From IMG/VR virus record IMGVR_UViG_3300030333_008334, positions 48,741-112,740 of that record: a stretch of 64,000 nt of DNA; one strand, given 5' to 3'. Source of the DNA: a virus. The translations under genes were made by a program, and so were the position numbers. Numbering within the stretch: the stretch's first letter is position 1; each line of letters begins with the position of its first letter. The notes below the pieces were generated by a model. The model did not search any database, was not told the origin of the DNA, and worked only from the letters and a program-made list of their open reading frames with translations. Shown here one piece after another: positions 46,166 to 54,237 of this stretch.

Positions 46166-48631
46166 TTACTTTCTCAGTTCTTTTATCATATCAATAATTG
46201 AAGTATTGACATGATTTCCATTAGATAACATTTGTGCTGCAGAAGGAACTCCATTGAATAGACATAGCCAATCAGCTGCATGAGTGCTTTGTGTTTGTAT
46301 CATGGCTTCAAAATTACCCCAAACTTGCCTGGTCTTCGGATCTTGTCTTCCTGTGCCTAACACCGGAGCAAACGCAACGCCTGCTCGGTTTGCTAATTCC
46401 CAATTAGTTTTCCATTTCTTTGTCTGTGTATTTGCTCCGCCGGTTTCGCCTGACGAATATTGCATTGGAGAAAAAATATCAAACATTTTATTAATTTGTG
46501 TTTGCACTGGCTTTAATGCCGGCTGGGCTCGATATGTCATACAACAGTTAGCCAATGGTATACCCGGAGCCACAGCTCTAAAGGCTTTAAGAAACTCAGC
46601 TAAACGACCAGCGGGATCTTCATAGAAGGGCTGACCTTCAACTCCACACCAGTGTTTTTCTGCATTAACCCAGTGACATTTAGATCCGAGCGCTTTGGCT
46701 GCTTTTCCTGCCACAGTACCTTCAACCTTTGCTCTCTCATAATCAGTCGCATAAACCCATGACCATGTATGAAAAGAAATACCAGCTGACTCGCACAGGC
46801 GTTTTTGTTGCTTCGATTGTTCTAAGAATTTAGAACTATTTCTTCCGTCAGCGCATTTAGCCGCCATAAACGACAAATGCTTTAGATTTTCTATTTCCAA
46901 TACCGGGCCTTTAAGCCCGCTGACTGTGTTCATAAGCCCAACTGCAGGGCCGTTTTCTTTTCTTTCTACGGCTGCGGCTACTTTTCCAGCTAATGGTCTG
47001 TGGCTGTAAACTCGACATGGACGACATTCTGGGGGCTTTGGCCACTTTTCAAGTTTGTTTTGCAAATCTTCTATTAGCTTTTCTGTTGCAGCTAATTCAT
47101 CTTTTAGGCTTTGCGGAACATCTGTGCCGGCAGCTTTTATTTTGTCCTGTATTTCTTTTCTCTGTTTTTGTAATCGGTTTAAATCATTGACAACAGCGCT
47201 TCTAGAGGAGCTGTTGATTTTCTGACCCATTTTTTTGTACGCTTCTTTCATTCCGTCAATTAAGCTTTTCTTTTTCTCATCTTTCTCTTTGGCTGTAGCG
47301 TCAGAGCCCTCTTCTTTAACTTCTTTAGCAGATTCTTTTCCTTCGGCGCCGGGGGCTGGCTTCGCTGCTCTTGCAGTTGCGCCAAATTTTACTGCAATGC
47401 TTGAAACATATTCTTTTGCACCTTCGGGATCCATATGAACACCATCGCCCGTTGTTTTTCTAGCCATATAATTCGGAACAAACTTTTCCCAATTTTTAAT
47501 TGGATCAATAAAGTGAAGTTTGGATCCAAAACCCCACATTTTTGCCAGTTCCTTTCTCATATTAGAATTTACAGTAGACCGGTAAGTAAATGATCCGGGA
47601 TTATTAATTTGATGTGATTCTCCACTTACTCGGCCGCCGGGTACAACCGGGGGGCAAGCTGCAACAATAATAACTCCAGATGTAGTTCCACTAGTCCAGC
47701 CACATTCTTGTCGTATTCTTTTTACCAAAGTAGCAATATCTGTGCCAGCTTTCGCGGTGTCGTCACCTCTGTTATTGCCGCCCAAGCTAATAAAAATTAA
47801 ACCAGGCTTGTTTTTTTTAAAATAATCTTTTGCACAGCCCCATAATTTAAAAGCAGTCTTATTACATCTTTCTCCTGCTAGCCAGGCTGAAACTTTTGCT
47901 CCGGAGCGGCCGATGCGTTCTGTTTTCCATCCAGTGCTTTTCATATACGCCTGCATTGTTTTGCCTAATTCTAATTTTATCTGACTATCGCCAATTATTA
48001 AACACTTATCGTTGCCTTTTTTTGGCACCAAAGAACCTTTTGCAATTGGAAAAGTACTAGTATCTATTGTGCTAGACTTAGATTTGGCTGGCTGCAGGCA
48101 TCCATCAACGCAAACCTCGCCAGCGATGCGTGCTGACGTAGTAGTTGCCGGCTGGCCGATGAGTGAACCCAGCGGAGGCTGCTCGATCGGACCTAAAAGT
48201 ATTGCGCCCTTCCAAGTTTGTTTGTTTTGAAAATCAACCCAGACTAAATCACCAACTTTTGGTTCAAAAACATTATTGTCAGTGGCCGTAAAAGTATGGT
48301 GCATATCAATCACATGGTGATCTTCAGAATTTTTAGGTTCAGGTATCGGAGCGTGAACCTCTGGAATTCTTACTTTTACCTGTGTTCTTACAGAAGCCTC
48401 GGCCTGTTTAAATCCTGAATCAGTCGGATCCCAACCATGAGTTTCGATACGTAAAACATATCCTAAATATGGACCTGTATTATGAAAAACATCCGATTCG
48501 TAATGTTTTTCCGAAATCCGCAACATGGCTCTGACCCAATTGTTATCAGTGCTGTCTTTTCTTTCAGCAGAGCCAGGCTTCAAGATTGGATTTAGTTGGC
48601 CCCATGCGTATTTTGGAAAGGGAATACTCAT
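46166..48631 (-). CDS. Multidomain baseplate spike: OB fold, SGNH esterase, barrel-like C-terminal domain
   Basis: In this 821-residue protein, residues 1-170 resemble the OB-fold start of gp5/gpV spikes (LGYVLRIETHG, VKVRIPEVHAP, KVGDLVWVDF, GAILLGPIEQPP). Residues about 205-410 carry the SGNH hydrolase blocks: GDS near 212, GGNN near 282, and DGVHMD near 395 supplying Asp and His. A Lys/Glu-rich coiled segment (about 430-540) leads to a 240-residue domain with alternating strands and helices (LEIENLKHLSFMAAKC, FHTWSWVYATDYE, DIFSPMQYSS, VAFAPVLG). This suggests a glycosidase-like barrel. T4 gp5 carries a lysozyme in this place. The enzyme pair probably opens host surface polysaccharide during infection. 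Confidence 0.75.
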   Translation of the reverse strand: MSIPFPKYAWGQLNPILKPGSAERKDSTDNNWVRAMLRISEKHYESDVFHNTGPYLGYVLRIETHGWDPTDSGFKQAEASVRTQVKVRIPEVHAPIPEPKNSEDHHVIDMHHTFTATDNNVFEPKVGDLVWVDFQNKQTWKGAILLGPIEQPPLGSLIGQPATTTSARIAGEVCVDGCLQPAKSKSSTIDTSTFPIAKGSLVPKKGNDKCLIIGDSQIKLELGKTMQAYMKSTGWKTERIGRSGAKVSAWLAGERCNKTAFKLWGCAKDYFKKNKPGLIFISLGGNNRGDDTAKAGTDIATLVKRIRQECGWTSGTTSGVIIVAACPPVVPGGRVSGESHQINNPGSFTYRSTVNSNMRKELAKMWGFGSKLHFIDPIKNWEKFVPNYMARKTTGDGVHMDPEGAKEYVSSIAVKFGATARAAKPAPGAEGKESAKEVKEEGSDATAKEKDEKKKSLIDGMKEAYKKMGQKINSSSRSAVVNDLNRLQKQRKEIQDKIKAAGTDVPQSLKDELAATEKLIEDLQNKLEKWPKPPECRPCRVYSHRPLAGKVAAAVERKENGPAVGLMNTVSGLKGPVLEIENLKHLSFMAAKCADGRNSSKFLEQSKQQKRLCESAGISFHTWSWVYATDYERAKVEGTVAGKAAKALGSKCHWVNAEKHWCGVEGQPFYEDPAGRLAEFLKAFRAVAPGIPLANCCMTYRAQPALKPVQTQINKMFDIFSPMQYSSGETGGANTQTKKWKTNWELANRAGVAFAPVLGTGRQDPKTRQVWGNFEAMIQTQSTHAADWLCLFNGVPSAAQMLSNGNHVNTSIIDMIKELRK

Positions 48632-48636
48632 TTAAT

Positions 48637-48933
48637 CTATTCCTGATTGATTAAATCAAATAATTCTTCTTTATCTTTATTTGTTAGGCCAGCTTCAGCG
48701 TTATTTTTCTTATGCATAAGACCGGTTATTTTCACCAACTGTTCGTTCGATCTCTGCAATGTTTCTAGATATTTGGCCGCTACAGGGCCAAAATATTGGT
48801 GCTTAGAATCATCAGTTTTAATATGATTCATAAGATCAGTTAGCAATTTCATTGCCACTGCACGGTCATGCTTTATATTCTGTATTGCATCGACAATACA
48901 TTCTTCAGCATCTATATTTCGCCCCTTTCCCAT
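48637..48933 (-). CDS. Small helical phage protein of unknown function
   Basis: This 98-residue, fully helical, charged protein starts MGKGRNIDAEECIVDAIQNI and contains a GPVAAKYLETLQRSNEQLVK segment in its middle. It starts 22 bases inside the end of the late sigma factor gene and ends six bases before the spike gene. It could be a small chaperone or assembly factor; small terminase-like proteins are also helical and of this size, but no DNA-binding motif is clear. The ribosome site is weak, so expression may depend on translational coupling. Confidence 0.65.
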   Translation of the reverse strand: MGKGRNIDAEECIVDAIQNIKHDRAVAMKLLTDLMNHIKTDDSKHQYFGPVAAKYLETLQRSNEQLVKITGLMHKKNNAEAGLTNKDKEELFDLINQE

Positions 48934-49613
48934 TTTTTTCGAAAAACCCTATATTTGATTCTCATTTTGTTTAAGTTGTTTACAACTTGTTTGGTATTAA
49001 GGCCAGTAATTTCCCTAATATATAGATAAATAGCTTTTTTATTAAAAATTTCAATTTGATCGGAAGTTTCGAAAAGAATTTTAATTGCTTCTAGCACTTT
49101 GCGCTCATTATCTTTGAGCTTCATTTTTTCCCAACTTTGAATTTCAACCCAAAAATTGTTCCAAAATTCATATTGTTCGCGGGCGTGGGCATATGCGTTG
49201 TCTATAGACAAATATTCACACTCTAGATCATTTGTCAAATCATCCATATGGACTTCTCTTTTAATACTTCTAGCGTTTTTCTTAGTCTTGTGAATAAACC
49301 AATTTTTAGTTATAACGCTGAAATATGAAAAAGCTTTTGATCCTTTCTTGGGATCATATTTGTCCAATATAGTAGTAAGCCATATCTTACATTCTTCCTT
49401 TAAGACATCAATATTCGGAAGATTGGTGAACTTATATGTGTATACTATCTTGTCAACCATTTCATTAAAGGCCGGCTGGATCCACTTTATGTAAAGCTCT
49501 GTTCTTATTTTATTATCGTTTGTAGAAGCATATCTTACAATTGCCTCTTCGTGAATTTTTGTAAAGTAATCGTTTTTAGTTCTGCGGCGACGGCGTTTTT
49601 TCTTCTGTATCAT
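48912..49613 (-). CDS. Late-transcription sigma factor, T4 gp55-like
   Basis: This gene encodes about 233 residues from the ATG at 49611-49613, which has AGGAAG six bases upstream. An ATG six codons earlier lacks a suitable site. After a very basic N-terminus (KKKRRRRRTK) comes a compact sigma-2-like region: FTKIHEEAIVRYASTNDN, a tyrosine- and tryptophan-containing helix (CKIWLTTILDKYDPKKGS), and AFSYFSVITKNWFIHKTKK, close to gp55. The C-terminus has a helix-turn-helix-like part. gp55 directs host RNA polymerase to late promoters with gp33 and the gp45 clamp. The gene stands just ahead of the virion block it would activate. It overlaps the upstream membrane protein gene by 38 bases. Confidence 0.85.
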   Translation of the reverse strand: MIQKKKRRRRRTKNDYFTKIHEEAIVRYASTNDNKIRTELYIKWIQPAFNEMVDKIVYTYKFTNLPNIDVLKEECKIWLTTILDKYDPKKGSKAFSYFSVITKNWFIHKTKKNARSIKREVHMDDLTNDLECEYLSIDNAYAHAREQYEFWNNFWVEIQSWEKMKLKDNERKVLEAIKILFETSDQIEIFNKKAIYLYIREITGLNTKQVVNNLNKMRIKYRVFRKKWERGEI

Positions 49614-49962
49614 CTGTTTCTTCCTGTTCATCTTCTAAAAAGAAATATTTTTCCCTATAGAAAGAAATTTCATCGATTACTACGCCCATATGTTGAATTA
49701 AAGCTTCTAAAGTTGGGTCACCGTAAAACATTTCCATTTCGTATATCTCTTGCAGATGATTCTCAAAGCCCGACATGCCGCTCAGCATTTTATAAAAATC
49801 ATCATCTATTTCATTATAGTGAGCCATAGTTTTTCTTATGTACCACACTAAGCCACAAACTATTAATATTGTTATAAAAAGCAGTAATTCTACGTATCCT
49901 ATAACATATCCTATTAAAACGGCGTTAATAAGCAATGATATTCCTATTAATATTTGTGTCAT
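49576..49962 (-). CDS. Small two-helix membrane protein with acidic tail
   Basis: This 128-residue protein has two close hydrophobic segments at residues 3-22 and 25-42 (LIGISLLINAVLIGYVIGYV, LLLFITILIVCGLVWYI). A soluble part of about 85 residues follows, containing EIYEMEMFYGDPTLEALIQH, and a tail of Glu, Asp and Thr. Its ATG overlaps the preceding stop (ATGA). Proteins of this design are common in T4-like marine phages near the late sigma gene. I recall the FYGD-type motif but no assigned function. It may act at the inner membrane. Confidence 0.65.
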   Translation of the reverse strand: MTQILIGISLLINAVLIGYVIGYVELLLFITILIVCGLVWYIRKTMAHYNEIDDDFYKMLSGMSGFENHLQEIYEMEMFYGDPTLEALIQHMGVVIDEISFYREKYFFLEDEQEETDDTEEKTPSPQN

Positions 49963-50213
49963 TTATATTCTCTTTCCTTGAGCGCTTGCTTTTCTTCTCT
50001 TACTTCTTGCTTAAATTCTTCTATCTTGCTTTTGACAACACTTCCTACTTTTTGAGTAGAGCTATCTTTCTTCTCGGTCATTAAAAAAGAAGGGACTCTA
50101 AAAAGAGCCCCCTCAGTATCACATTTCTTACAATCTTCTAAGCGATCAGAAATAGAATGAAAAGTCTCAAATTCATCATTGCAACTATTGCAGCGATAAA
50201 TATACCTAGGCAT
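49959..50213 (-). CDS. FmdB-like zinc ribbon protein
   Basis: This gene encodes 84 residues from the ATG at 50211-50213. A GTG six codons earlier is possible, but family members start MPxYxYxC, as seen here (MPRYIYRCNSC). The N-terminal 45 residues hold CNSC and CKKC pairs separated by about 20 residues, the FmdB/zinc-ribbon pattern. The rest is a Lys/Glu-rich helix. The start lies inside the preceding gene. FmdB-like ribbons are suspected to bind nucleic acid or polymerase; the proximity to a sigma factor gene makes a regulatory role conceivable. Confidence 0.75.
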   Translation of the reverse strand: MPRYIYRCNSCNDEFETFHSISDRLEDCKKCDTEGALFRVPSFLMTEKKDSSTQKVGSVVKSKIEEFKQEVREEKQALKEREYK

Positions 50214-50391
50214 TGTTATCTTCTTCGTCACTAAATTTAAGCAATGGCGGATTCATGACAAAAAGCTCTTTATTCTCACTCACCTTGAAGTCAAAGCCTT
50301 TTAAGACAGGGACAATATCTGTCTGCTCTAATAATGATTTTTGAAGAGCCATCATTACTGCTCCCAAAGCTTCGTCAGATAGTTTTAACAT
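50206..50391 (-). CDS. Small phage protein of unknown function
   Basis: This 61-residue protein starts MLKLSDEALGAVMMALQKSL, an amphipathic helix, followed by a strand segment (FKVSENKELFVMNPP) and an acidic end. A strong AAGGAG site lies seven bases upstream, partly within the stop of the HAD gene. It has no cysteines or membrane segments. I do not know its function. Conserved start, coding position and overlap with the zinc ribbon gene support a real gene. Confidence 0.7.
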   Translation of the reverse strand: MLKLSDEALGAVMMALQKSLLEQTDIVPVLKGFDFKVSENKELFVMNPPLLKFSDEEDNNA

Positions 50392-50694
50392 TTATTTCTC
50401 CTTAAAAAATACTTCTGAATTTATGTTTTTATCATCTATAAAAAGATCATAGACCGGCTTTCCCAATCTTAGTTCGTGACATTTTACACCCCACTCACTA
50501 AATTGTTTTTCAGTAACTTCTCTCCAGTCAATACCAGAGCCAGTGCCACGAGCGGTCCAATAAATAATTGTATCTCCATTATCGTACAATTCATTAATTT
50601 TGTTAATATTTTTTTGTATTGGTTTTGCTAGTGAATAATCTCTGCTAGGCGGAGATATACAAATTGTCTCATCTATGTCTACATATATAATCAT
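50392..50694 (-). CDS. HAD-superfamily phosphatase, small carbohydrate-type
   Basis: This 100-residue protein has HAD motif I near the start (YVDIDETI, with DxD at residues 5-7), a motif II-like WTARGTGSG near 46, and FIDDKNIN near 86 as motif IV. Small HAD proteins of this shape are frequent in capsule and nucleotide-sugar clusters, where they dephosphorylate sugar phosphates. The gene lies beside the carbohydrate island, matching such a role; it could be the phosphatase step in nonulosonic acid synthesis, but substrate choice cannot be read. A GGAGG ribosome site precedes the ATG by seven bases. Confidence 0.75.
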   Translation of the reverse strand: MIIYVDIDETICISPPSRDYSLAKPIQKNINKINELYDNGDTIIYWTARGTGSGIDWREVTEKQFSEWGVKCHELRLGKPVYDLFIDDKNINSEVFFKEK

Positions 50695-50697
50695 TTT

Positions 50698-50880
50698 TTA
50701 ATCCTCCAGCTTTGTAAGTTTTTTTCCTTGAGCGTCGGTTACCCAAGCAGTTAAATCAGTTAATTGCAGATCTCTAGATATCTTTTGAGCTTCTTCCATG
50801 GTCATCAACGGAGATATAGTATAAACCTTGCCGTCGCGCGTCAATACTTTTACCATATATCCTTTTTTATCGATAGACAT
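50698..50880 (-). CDS. Small protein of unknown function
   Basis: This 60-residue protein may start at either of two adjacent ATG codons (50881-50883 or 50878-50880); I use the second. It begins within the last codons of the glycosyltransferase-like gene. The sequence has strands (YMVKVLTRDGKVYTISPL), a helix (MEEAQKISRDL) and a short C-terminal strand, giving a compact alpha/beta fold. No cysteines, signal or membrane segment are present. I do not recognise it. Confidence 0.6.
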   Translation of the reverse strand: MSIDKKGYMVKVLTRDGKVYTISPLMTMEEAQKISRDLQLTDLTAWVTDAQGKKLTKLED

Positions 50881-51715
50881 CATATAACCAACGGCCGCAC
50901 CCGGGACTGTTCAACTGTTTCGTCGGATCATTTAAATATAGTATTTCAATATTATTTTCTCGTAAATGCTTGTCAAGCTGATATTCTACATTATCACCCC
51001 AATCTTTTTGATATTGTTTATATTTTTCTATAGGGGGATAGGCTTTTTCTTTTTCGTAAAGTGAGCAATAAACATCCATTGAAGATGGAGCGCCCATAGA
51101 AAAACCATCAAATAGAAAATTATCCATAAAACGATTGCCCTCGGGGCATTTCCAGCCACCAAAAACAAATATCTTATTTTCCAAGTCTCCCACTAAAGCT
51201 GCAGTCTTTTCTATATCTATAAACGTTTTGAAAGTTGAGTCAAATCGACTGCGTATTACCAAATCATATTCTATATTATTTTCTTTTTCATATTCACGCA
51301 TCAAATTATTACATGCATGCATTTTATACAATTGTCTTTTCTTTAGCCATTCCCACTTTGTTATTTTTTCTATTTCGTTATTGTCTTCGTTGATATCTTC
51401 ACTTTCTATCACAAGTTTTTTCAGCTGTTCGCCATAAACTTTATTTATCTTCTTTTCTAGTTTGTCTATCTCTACATTGTATATTTTGCCATATGTGCCA
51501 AGCATTTTTCGCCAGCCTACATGGCCAGGAAGATAATCAATTACAATTTCGTCTCTTGGTGGTATATGAGGCTTTAAATTTCTTTTTTGAGATACTGCAT
51601 CAGAAGTATGGATGAATATATCTACCTGATTATTTTTTATAAAAGCTTGCTTGTGATTTTCATAAACATCCCAAAAGCGACCTACATGACCTGAATAACA
51701 TAACGCTACTTTCAA
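50867..51715 (-). CDS. Glycosyltransferase-like protein of the carbohydrate island
   Basis: This 282-residue protein starts with TTG at 51713-51715, within a TTGA overlap after the cytidylyltransferase stop; AGGAAAAAAA serves as ribosome site. The N-terminus (MKVALCYSGHVGRF) and YDLVIRSRFDSTF near residue 150 fit a GT-A-like group of capsule transferases, where the (R)xRFD segment could correspond to the DxD metal site. Also present are GAPSSMDVY and DNVEYQLDKHL near 210-250. I infer transfer of a sugar onto a glycan. No signal or membrane segment is present. Confidence in the superfamily is moderate. Confidence 0.6.
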   Translation of the reverse strand: MKVALCYSGHVGRFWDVYENHKQAFIKNNQVDIFIHTSDAVSQKRNLKPHIPPRDEIVIDYLPGHVGWRKMLGTYGKIYNVEIDKLEKKINKVYGEQLKKLVIESEDINEDNNEIEKITKWEWLKKRQLYKMHACNNLMREYEKENNIEYDLVIRSRFDSTFKTFIDIEKTAALVGDLENKIFVFGGWKCPEGNRFMDNFLFDGFSMGAPSSMDVYCSLYEKEKAYPPIEKYKQYQKDWGDNVEYQLDKHLRENNIEILYLNDPTKQLNSPGCGRWLYDVYR

Positions 51716-52401
51716 TTTTTTTTCCTATTTGCCAAATATAATTTTTCAGCTACTTCAAATTGCCAGTCATAATCAATATCAAAACATTCGCGCTCAGGCA
51801 TCGAGAATAGCTCAATATCGCCATCTTTGCGAAAGTCACCCATCCATATGCCTTTGCCAATTAAATCCATTCTACCGGCATATAAGCAGTGTGCTGCCTC
51901 ATATGTAACATCAACCACTTTTGTATTCATTACAGCACCTTTGAGAGTTGTCAAACTCTGGCCCTTATCATTCCAAAAGTAGTTTTTCTTTTCCATAACT
52001 CCAAACATTCCAACAGAATCTGAATTCAAATATGCCTCGATAAAGCCATCGATTGTTTCAGGCTGCAAAAAAGGAGCGCATGCATTGATTAAAACACAAT
52101 ATTTATAAGGTAATTTATCCCACCAATCGTACATTTCAGTCATTGGAGTTCCTTCTGAATTAGCAGACGCTTCTGATCGATCAAATATATTCAAGCCGTG
52201 TTTTAGTGCAATATCTTTTAGCTCTGTTTCATATGCAGATAAAAAGAAGTTTTCTTGCTTAAGAACTTTACATTCTTTAATCTTTGCCATGGCAATATCT
52301 GTTAATGTAGTTCCGGCAAATGGCTTTGTCATCTTCCGCGGAACTCTTTGAGATCCCATCCTTGCTTGAATTATAAAACATACGTCATTAATATCTTTCA
52401 T
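51712..52401 (-). CDS. CMP-nonulosonic acid synthetase-like cytidylyltransferase (NeuA/PseF type)
   Basis: This 229-residue protein has the cytidylyltransferase signature near its N-terminus (FIIQARMGSQRVPRK), then NACAPFLQPETID near residue 91 and DIDYDWQFEVAEKL near the end. The last is typical of acylneuraminate cytidylyltransferases, whose Asp residues bind metal. Such enzymes join CTP to sialic, pseudaminic or legionaminic acid to give the CMP-activated donor. A sialic-acid-type synthase is encoded in the same island, strengthening that reading. The family also includes SpsF-like enzymes for other sugars, and ARMGS is closer to that branch. An AAAGGAAAATA site precedes the ATG. Confidence 0.8.
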   Translation of the reverse strand: MKDINDVCFIIQARMGSQRVPRKMTKPFAGTTLTDIAMAKIKECKVLKQENFFLSAYETELKDIALKHGLNIFDRSEASANSEGTPMTEMYDWWDKLPYKYCVLINACAPFLQPETIDGFIEAYLNSDSVGMFGVMEKKNYFWNDKGQSLTTLKGAVMNTKVVDVTYEAAHCLYAGRMDLIGKGIWMGDFRKDGDIELFSMPERECFDIDYDWQFEVAEKLYLANRKKN

Positions 52402-52410
52402 TATTTTCCT

Positions 52411-52899
52411 TTATTGTGTCTTGTTTTCCCATAAATATTTAAAATGCTTTAGGAAAATTGAACTAAATTGTCTACTTCTTATTAACATATAACTTTCGTC
52501 ATGACGGTTTATGGAAGCGTTAAAAAAATTACAAGTCCCTGTTAAAGCTTTCTCTTTATCAATTATAATCATCTTATGATGTAAGAGTTCGCCATTGTAC
52601 ATTTTAATTTTATTTTTATCTATCCCATTGGCTATTAAATATTTTGGTATGTTTGTTTCTCTTTTTTGGTCTACATCTTTTATTTTATCTTCAAATGATC
52701 TCTTATCTAAGATAATTTTAACATCTACGCCACGGTGAGCGGCTCTTAAAAGAGCATTTGCAATCGGAATCCAAGTAAACCAAAATACCATAATATGTAT
52801 TTTTTTTTCAGCTTTATCTATTTCCTGAATTACGAAATGCTCAATGTCTTGCTCAGGCCCAAGTAAAAGATCTTCTATATTAACTAAGAAATTCTTCAA
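52411..52899 (-). CDS. Single-HKD phospholipase D-like protein (nuclease or transferase)
   Basis: This 162-residue protein carries one HKD motif near residue 107 (HHKMIIIDKEKALTGTCNFF), preceded by the usual strand/helix pattern (KIHIMVFWFTWIPIANALL, RGVDVKIILDK). Single-motif PLD proteins of about 160 residues, such as the Nuc family, act as dimers to cut DNA or RNA. No signal peptide is seen. The apparent start is TTG at 52897-52899, overlapping the nucleotidyltransferase end by 20 bases, with GGGAGA somewhat distant. It sits unexpectedly among sugar genes. Hydrolysis or transfer of a phosphodiester in a glycan is an alternative role. Confidence 0.75.
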   Translation of the reverse strand: MKNFLVNIEDLLLGPEQDIEHFVIQEIDKAEKKIHIMVFWFTWIPIANALLRAAHRGVDVKIILDKRSFEDKIKDVDQKRETNIPKYLIANGIDKNKIKMYNGELLHHKMIIIDKEKALTGTCNFFNASINRHDESYMLIRSRQFSSIFLKHFKYLWENKTQ

Positions 52900-53272
52900 T
52901 TAAATTAACGTCTCCCAAATCTTTTTCTTTGTTCGAACTTCTTTTTCTTTCTAAAAGCAAATTCAAATTAACATATTTATAGTCACCATTTTTTAAATGA
53001 TTTTCTCTATTATCTAATATAAGATCATCTGTAAGATTGTCATCTATAAAAAACCAATTTTCACCAACTATCTCGATATTTTTACTTATTTTGCATGACT
53101 TATGTGACAAAGATAAATCTTTTCTTACAGATTTTCTAACAATAATGTCAACATCATTATTTTCTCTTATTTCGTGTAAAGCTAAAATAGCCGAGCCAAC
53201 AATACAGACGTCATTTTTATCTATTTGATACTGGTTCAAAATCGTTTCCAATTCTTTTAAATATTTAACCAT
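52880..53272 (-). CDS. Minimal nucleotidyltransferase-fold protein
   Basis: This 130-residue protein resembles small nucleotidyltransferases: a VGSAILALHEIRENNDVDII segment near residues 25-45, where Gly-Ser begins the fold and DVD can bind metal. The rest is charged (many Lys, Asp, Asn) with a helix-rich end. Such proteins move a nucleotide or phosphocholine-like group onto a protein, antibiotic or sugar, or act as antitoxin partners. It lies between the ParB-like and PLD-like genes, overlapping both. Substrate unknown. The third catalytic acid expected in this fold is not obvious to me. Confidence 0.6.
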   Translation of the reverse strand: MVKYLKELETILNQYQIDKNDVCIVGSAILALHEIRENNDVDIIVRKSVRKDLSLSHKSCKISKNIEIVGENWFFIDDNLTDDLILDNRENHLKNGDYKYVNLNLLLERKRSSNKEKDLGDVNLIEEFLS

Positions 53273-54236
53273 TTATAAACTCGCCGTGTGAAACAAGAGT
53301 CTTCTTGATATGATCTGTATGTTCATAGTTGTCTCCGGCATGAATAATAATATCGTAAAAATAATCTTCAATTTGAGATCTATATCTGTTCCTTATCTCG
53401 CTCTTTAGTGCTTCTATATCTTTAGATATAAATTTACCTTTTGCCTTTGTTTTTTCTCTATATTCAGTAGAAAATAAATCTAAATATAAAATACGAATAT
53501 TGCGACAGCCTACCATGTGCGATAATTTTTTATTTATTTTCCACTGCTCTATATCATCAACCTGGTATACATCATTGACAAAATTTATATAACGATTATG
53601 GTCTTGAAATTGACAGGTAAAAGCTTCTAGTATATCATAATTTTTTTCTATATCTTTTTCAATTTTATCATACAAATCTTGTGCTGGTCCCCACAACATC
53701 ACAACATAATGTAAGTTTGTTTTTAGAAATATTTCTTTTCTCTTTTGCTCTATTAGATTCAGCTCACTAGGTAAGAATCCGTTTTTTTCAAACCATTCTT
53801 TTCCATAGTGAAAATATGTTTTTTCAACAGGCTTCTTACACTCTAAATGCTGCTTCCAATCTTCCACTACCTCATATGGAATCTTCTCTATATCGAAAAA
53901 TAGACTGCAAGCAGCTCGGTGAGAAGAATTAATTAAATGCCTTTCAGGGTTCACCACTAAGGGATAACTCTTATCATACCCGCGTGTTCGAAAGCTTTTA
54001 AGTAAATCGATAAAACTAGCATCATAAGTAATGTTATCTCTATGTAAAGTATCACCAGTTCTCTGTTTCTGCATTTTGAGATAAAGGTCTTTGCAATCTT
54101 CAAAAGATTTCGGCATTTTATTGAGATTATGATATGTTTCTAAAAACATATATCGTACAACCAAATCTAAACGACTAAATTTATTTTCATACTTTTGAGA
54201 TAAAAGTAAATCTCTTTGAGATATAAGTTTAGTCAT
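53265..54236 (-). CDS. ParB-like N-terminal domain protein with an unassigned C-terminal domain
   Basis: In this 323-residue protein, residues about 70-130 look like a ParB/sulfiredoxin fold: LLKSFRTRGYDKSYPLVVN, then HLINSSHRAACSLFF, then IP. The typical GxHR/SHR nucleotide-binding motif is present. Residues about 170-323 form a second domain (NLHYVVMLWGPAQDLYD, IEQWKINKKLSHM, FYDIIIHAGDNYEHTDHIKK). I associate this domain loosely with capsule clusters but cannot name it. ParB-like domains outside partition systems can act as CTPases or kinases. Here it may act on a sugar or nucleotide. It overlaps the nucleotidyltransferase gene by eight bases. Confidence 0.55.
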   Translation of the reverse strand: MTKLISQRDLLLSQKYENKFSRLDLVVRYMFLETYHNLNKMPKSFEDCKDLYLKMQKQRTGDTLHRDNITYDASFIDLLKSFRTRGYDKSYPLVVNPERHLINSSHRAACSLFFDIEKIPYEVVEDWKQHLECKKPVEKTYFHYGKEWFEKNGFLPSELNLIEQKRKEIFLKTNLHYVVMLWGPAQDLYDKIEKDIEKNYDILEAFTCQFQDHNRYINFVNDVYQVDDIEQWKINKKLSHMVGCRNIRILYLDLFSTEYREKTKAKGKFISKDIEALKSEIRNRYRSQIEDYFYDIIIHAGDNYEHTDHIKKTLVSHGEFING

Positions 54237-54237
54237 T

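Noticed and set aside
52974-52981. Minus-strand TATAAATA, 75 bases before the PLD-like gene
   Set aside because: It lies inside coding sequence (DYKY codons) and the octamer is common by chance here. I kept it only as a note in the late-promoter finding.
53265-54236. Plasmid-type partition protein ParB
   Set aside because: No ParA gene or parS-like repeats are near. The second domain is unlike ParB, and the context is sugar metabolism.
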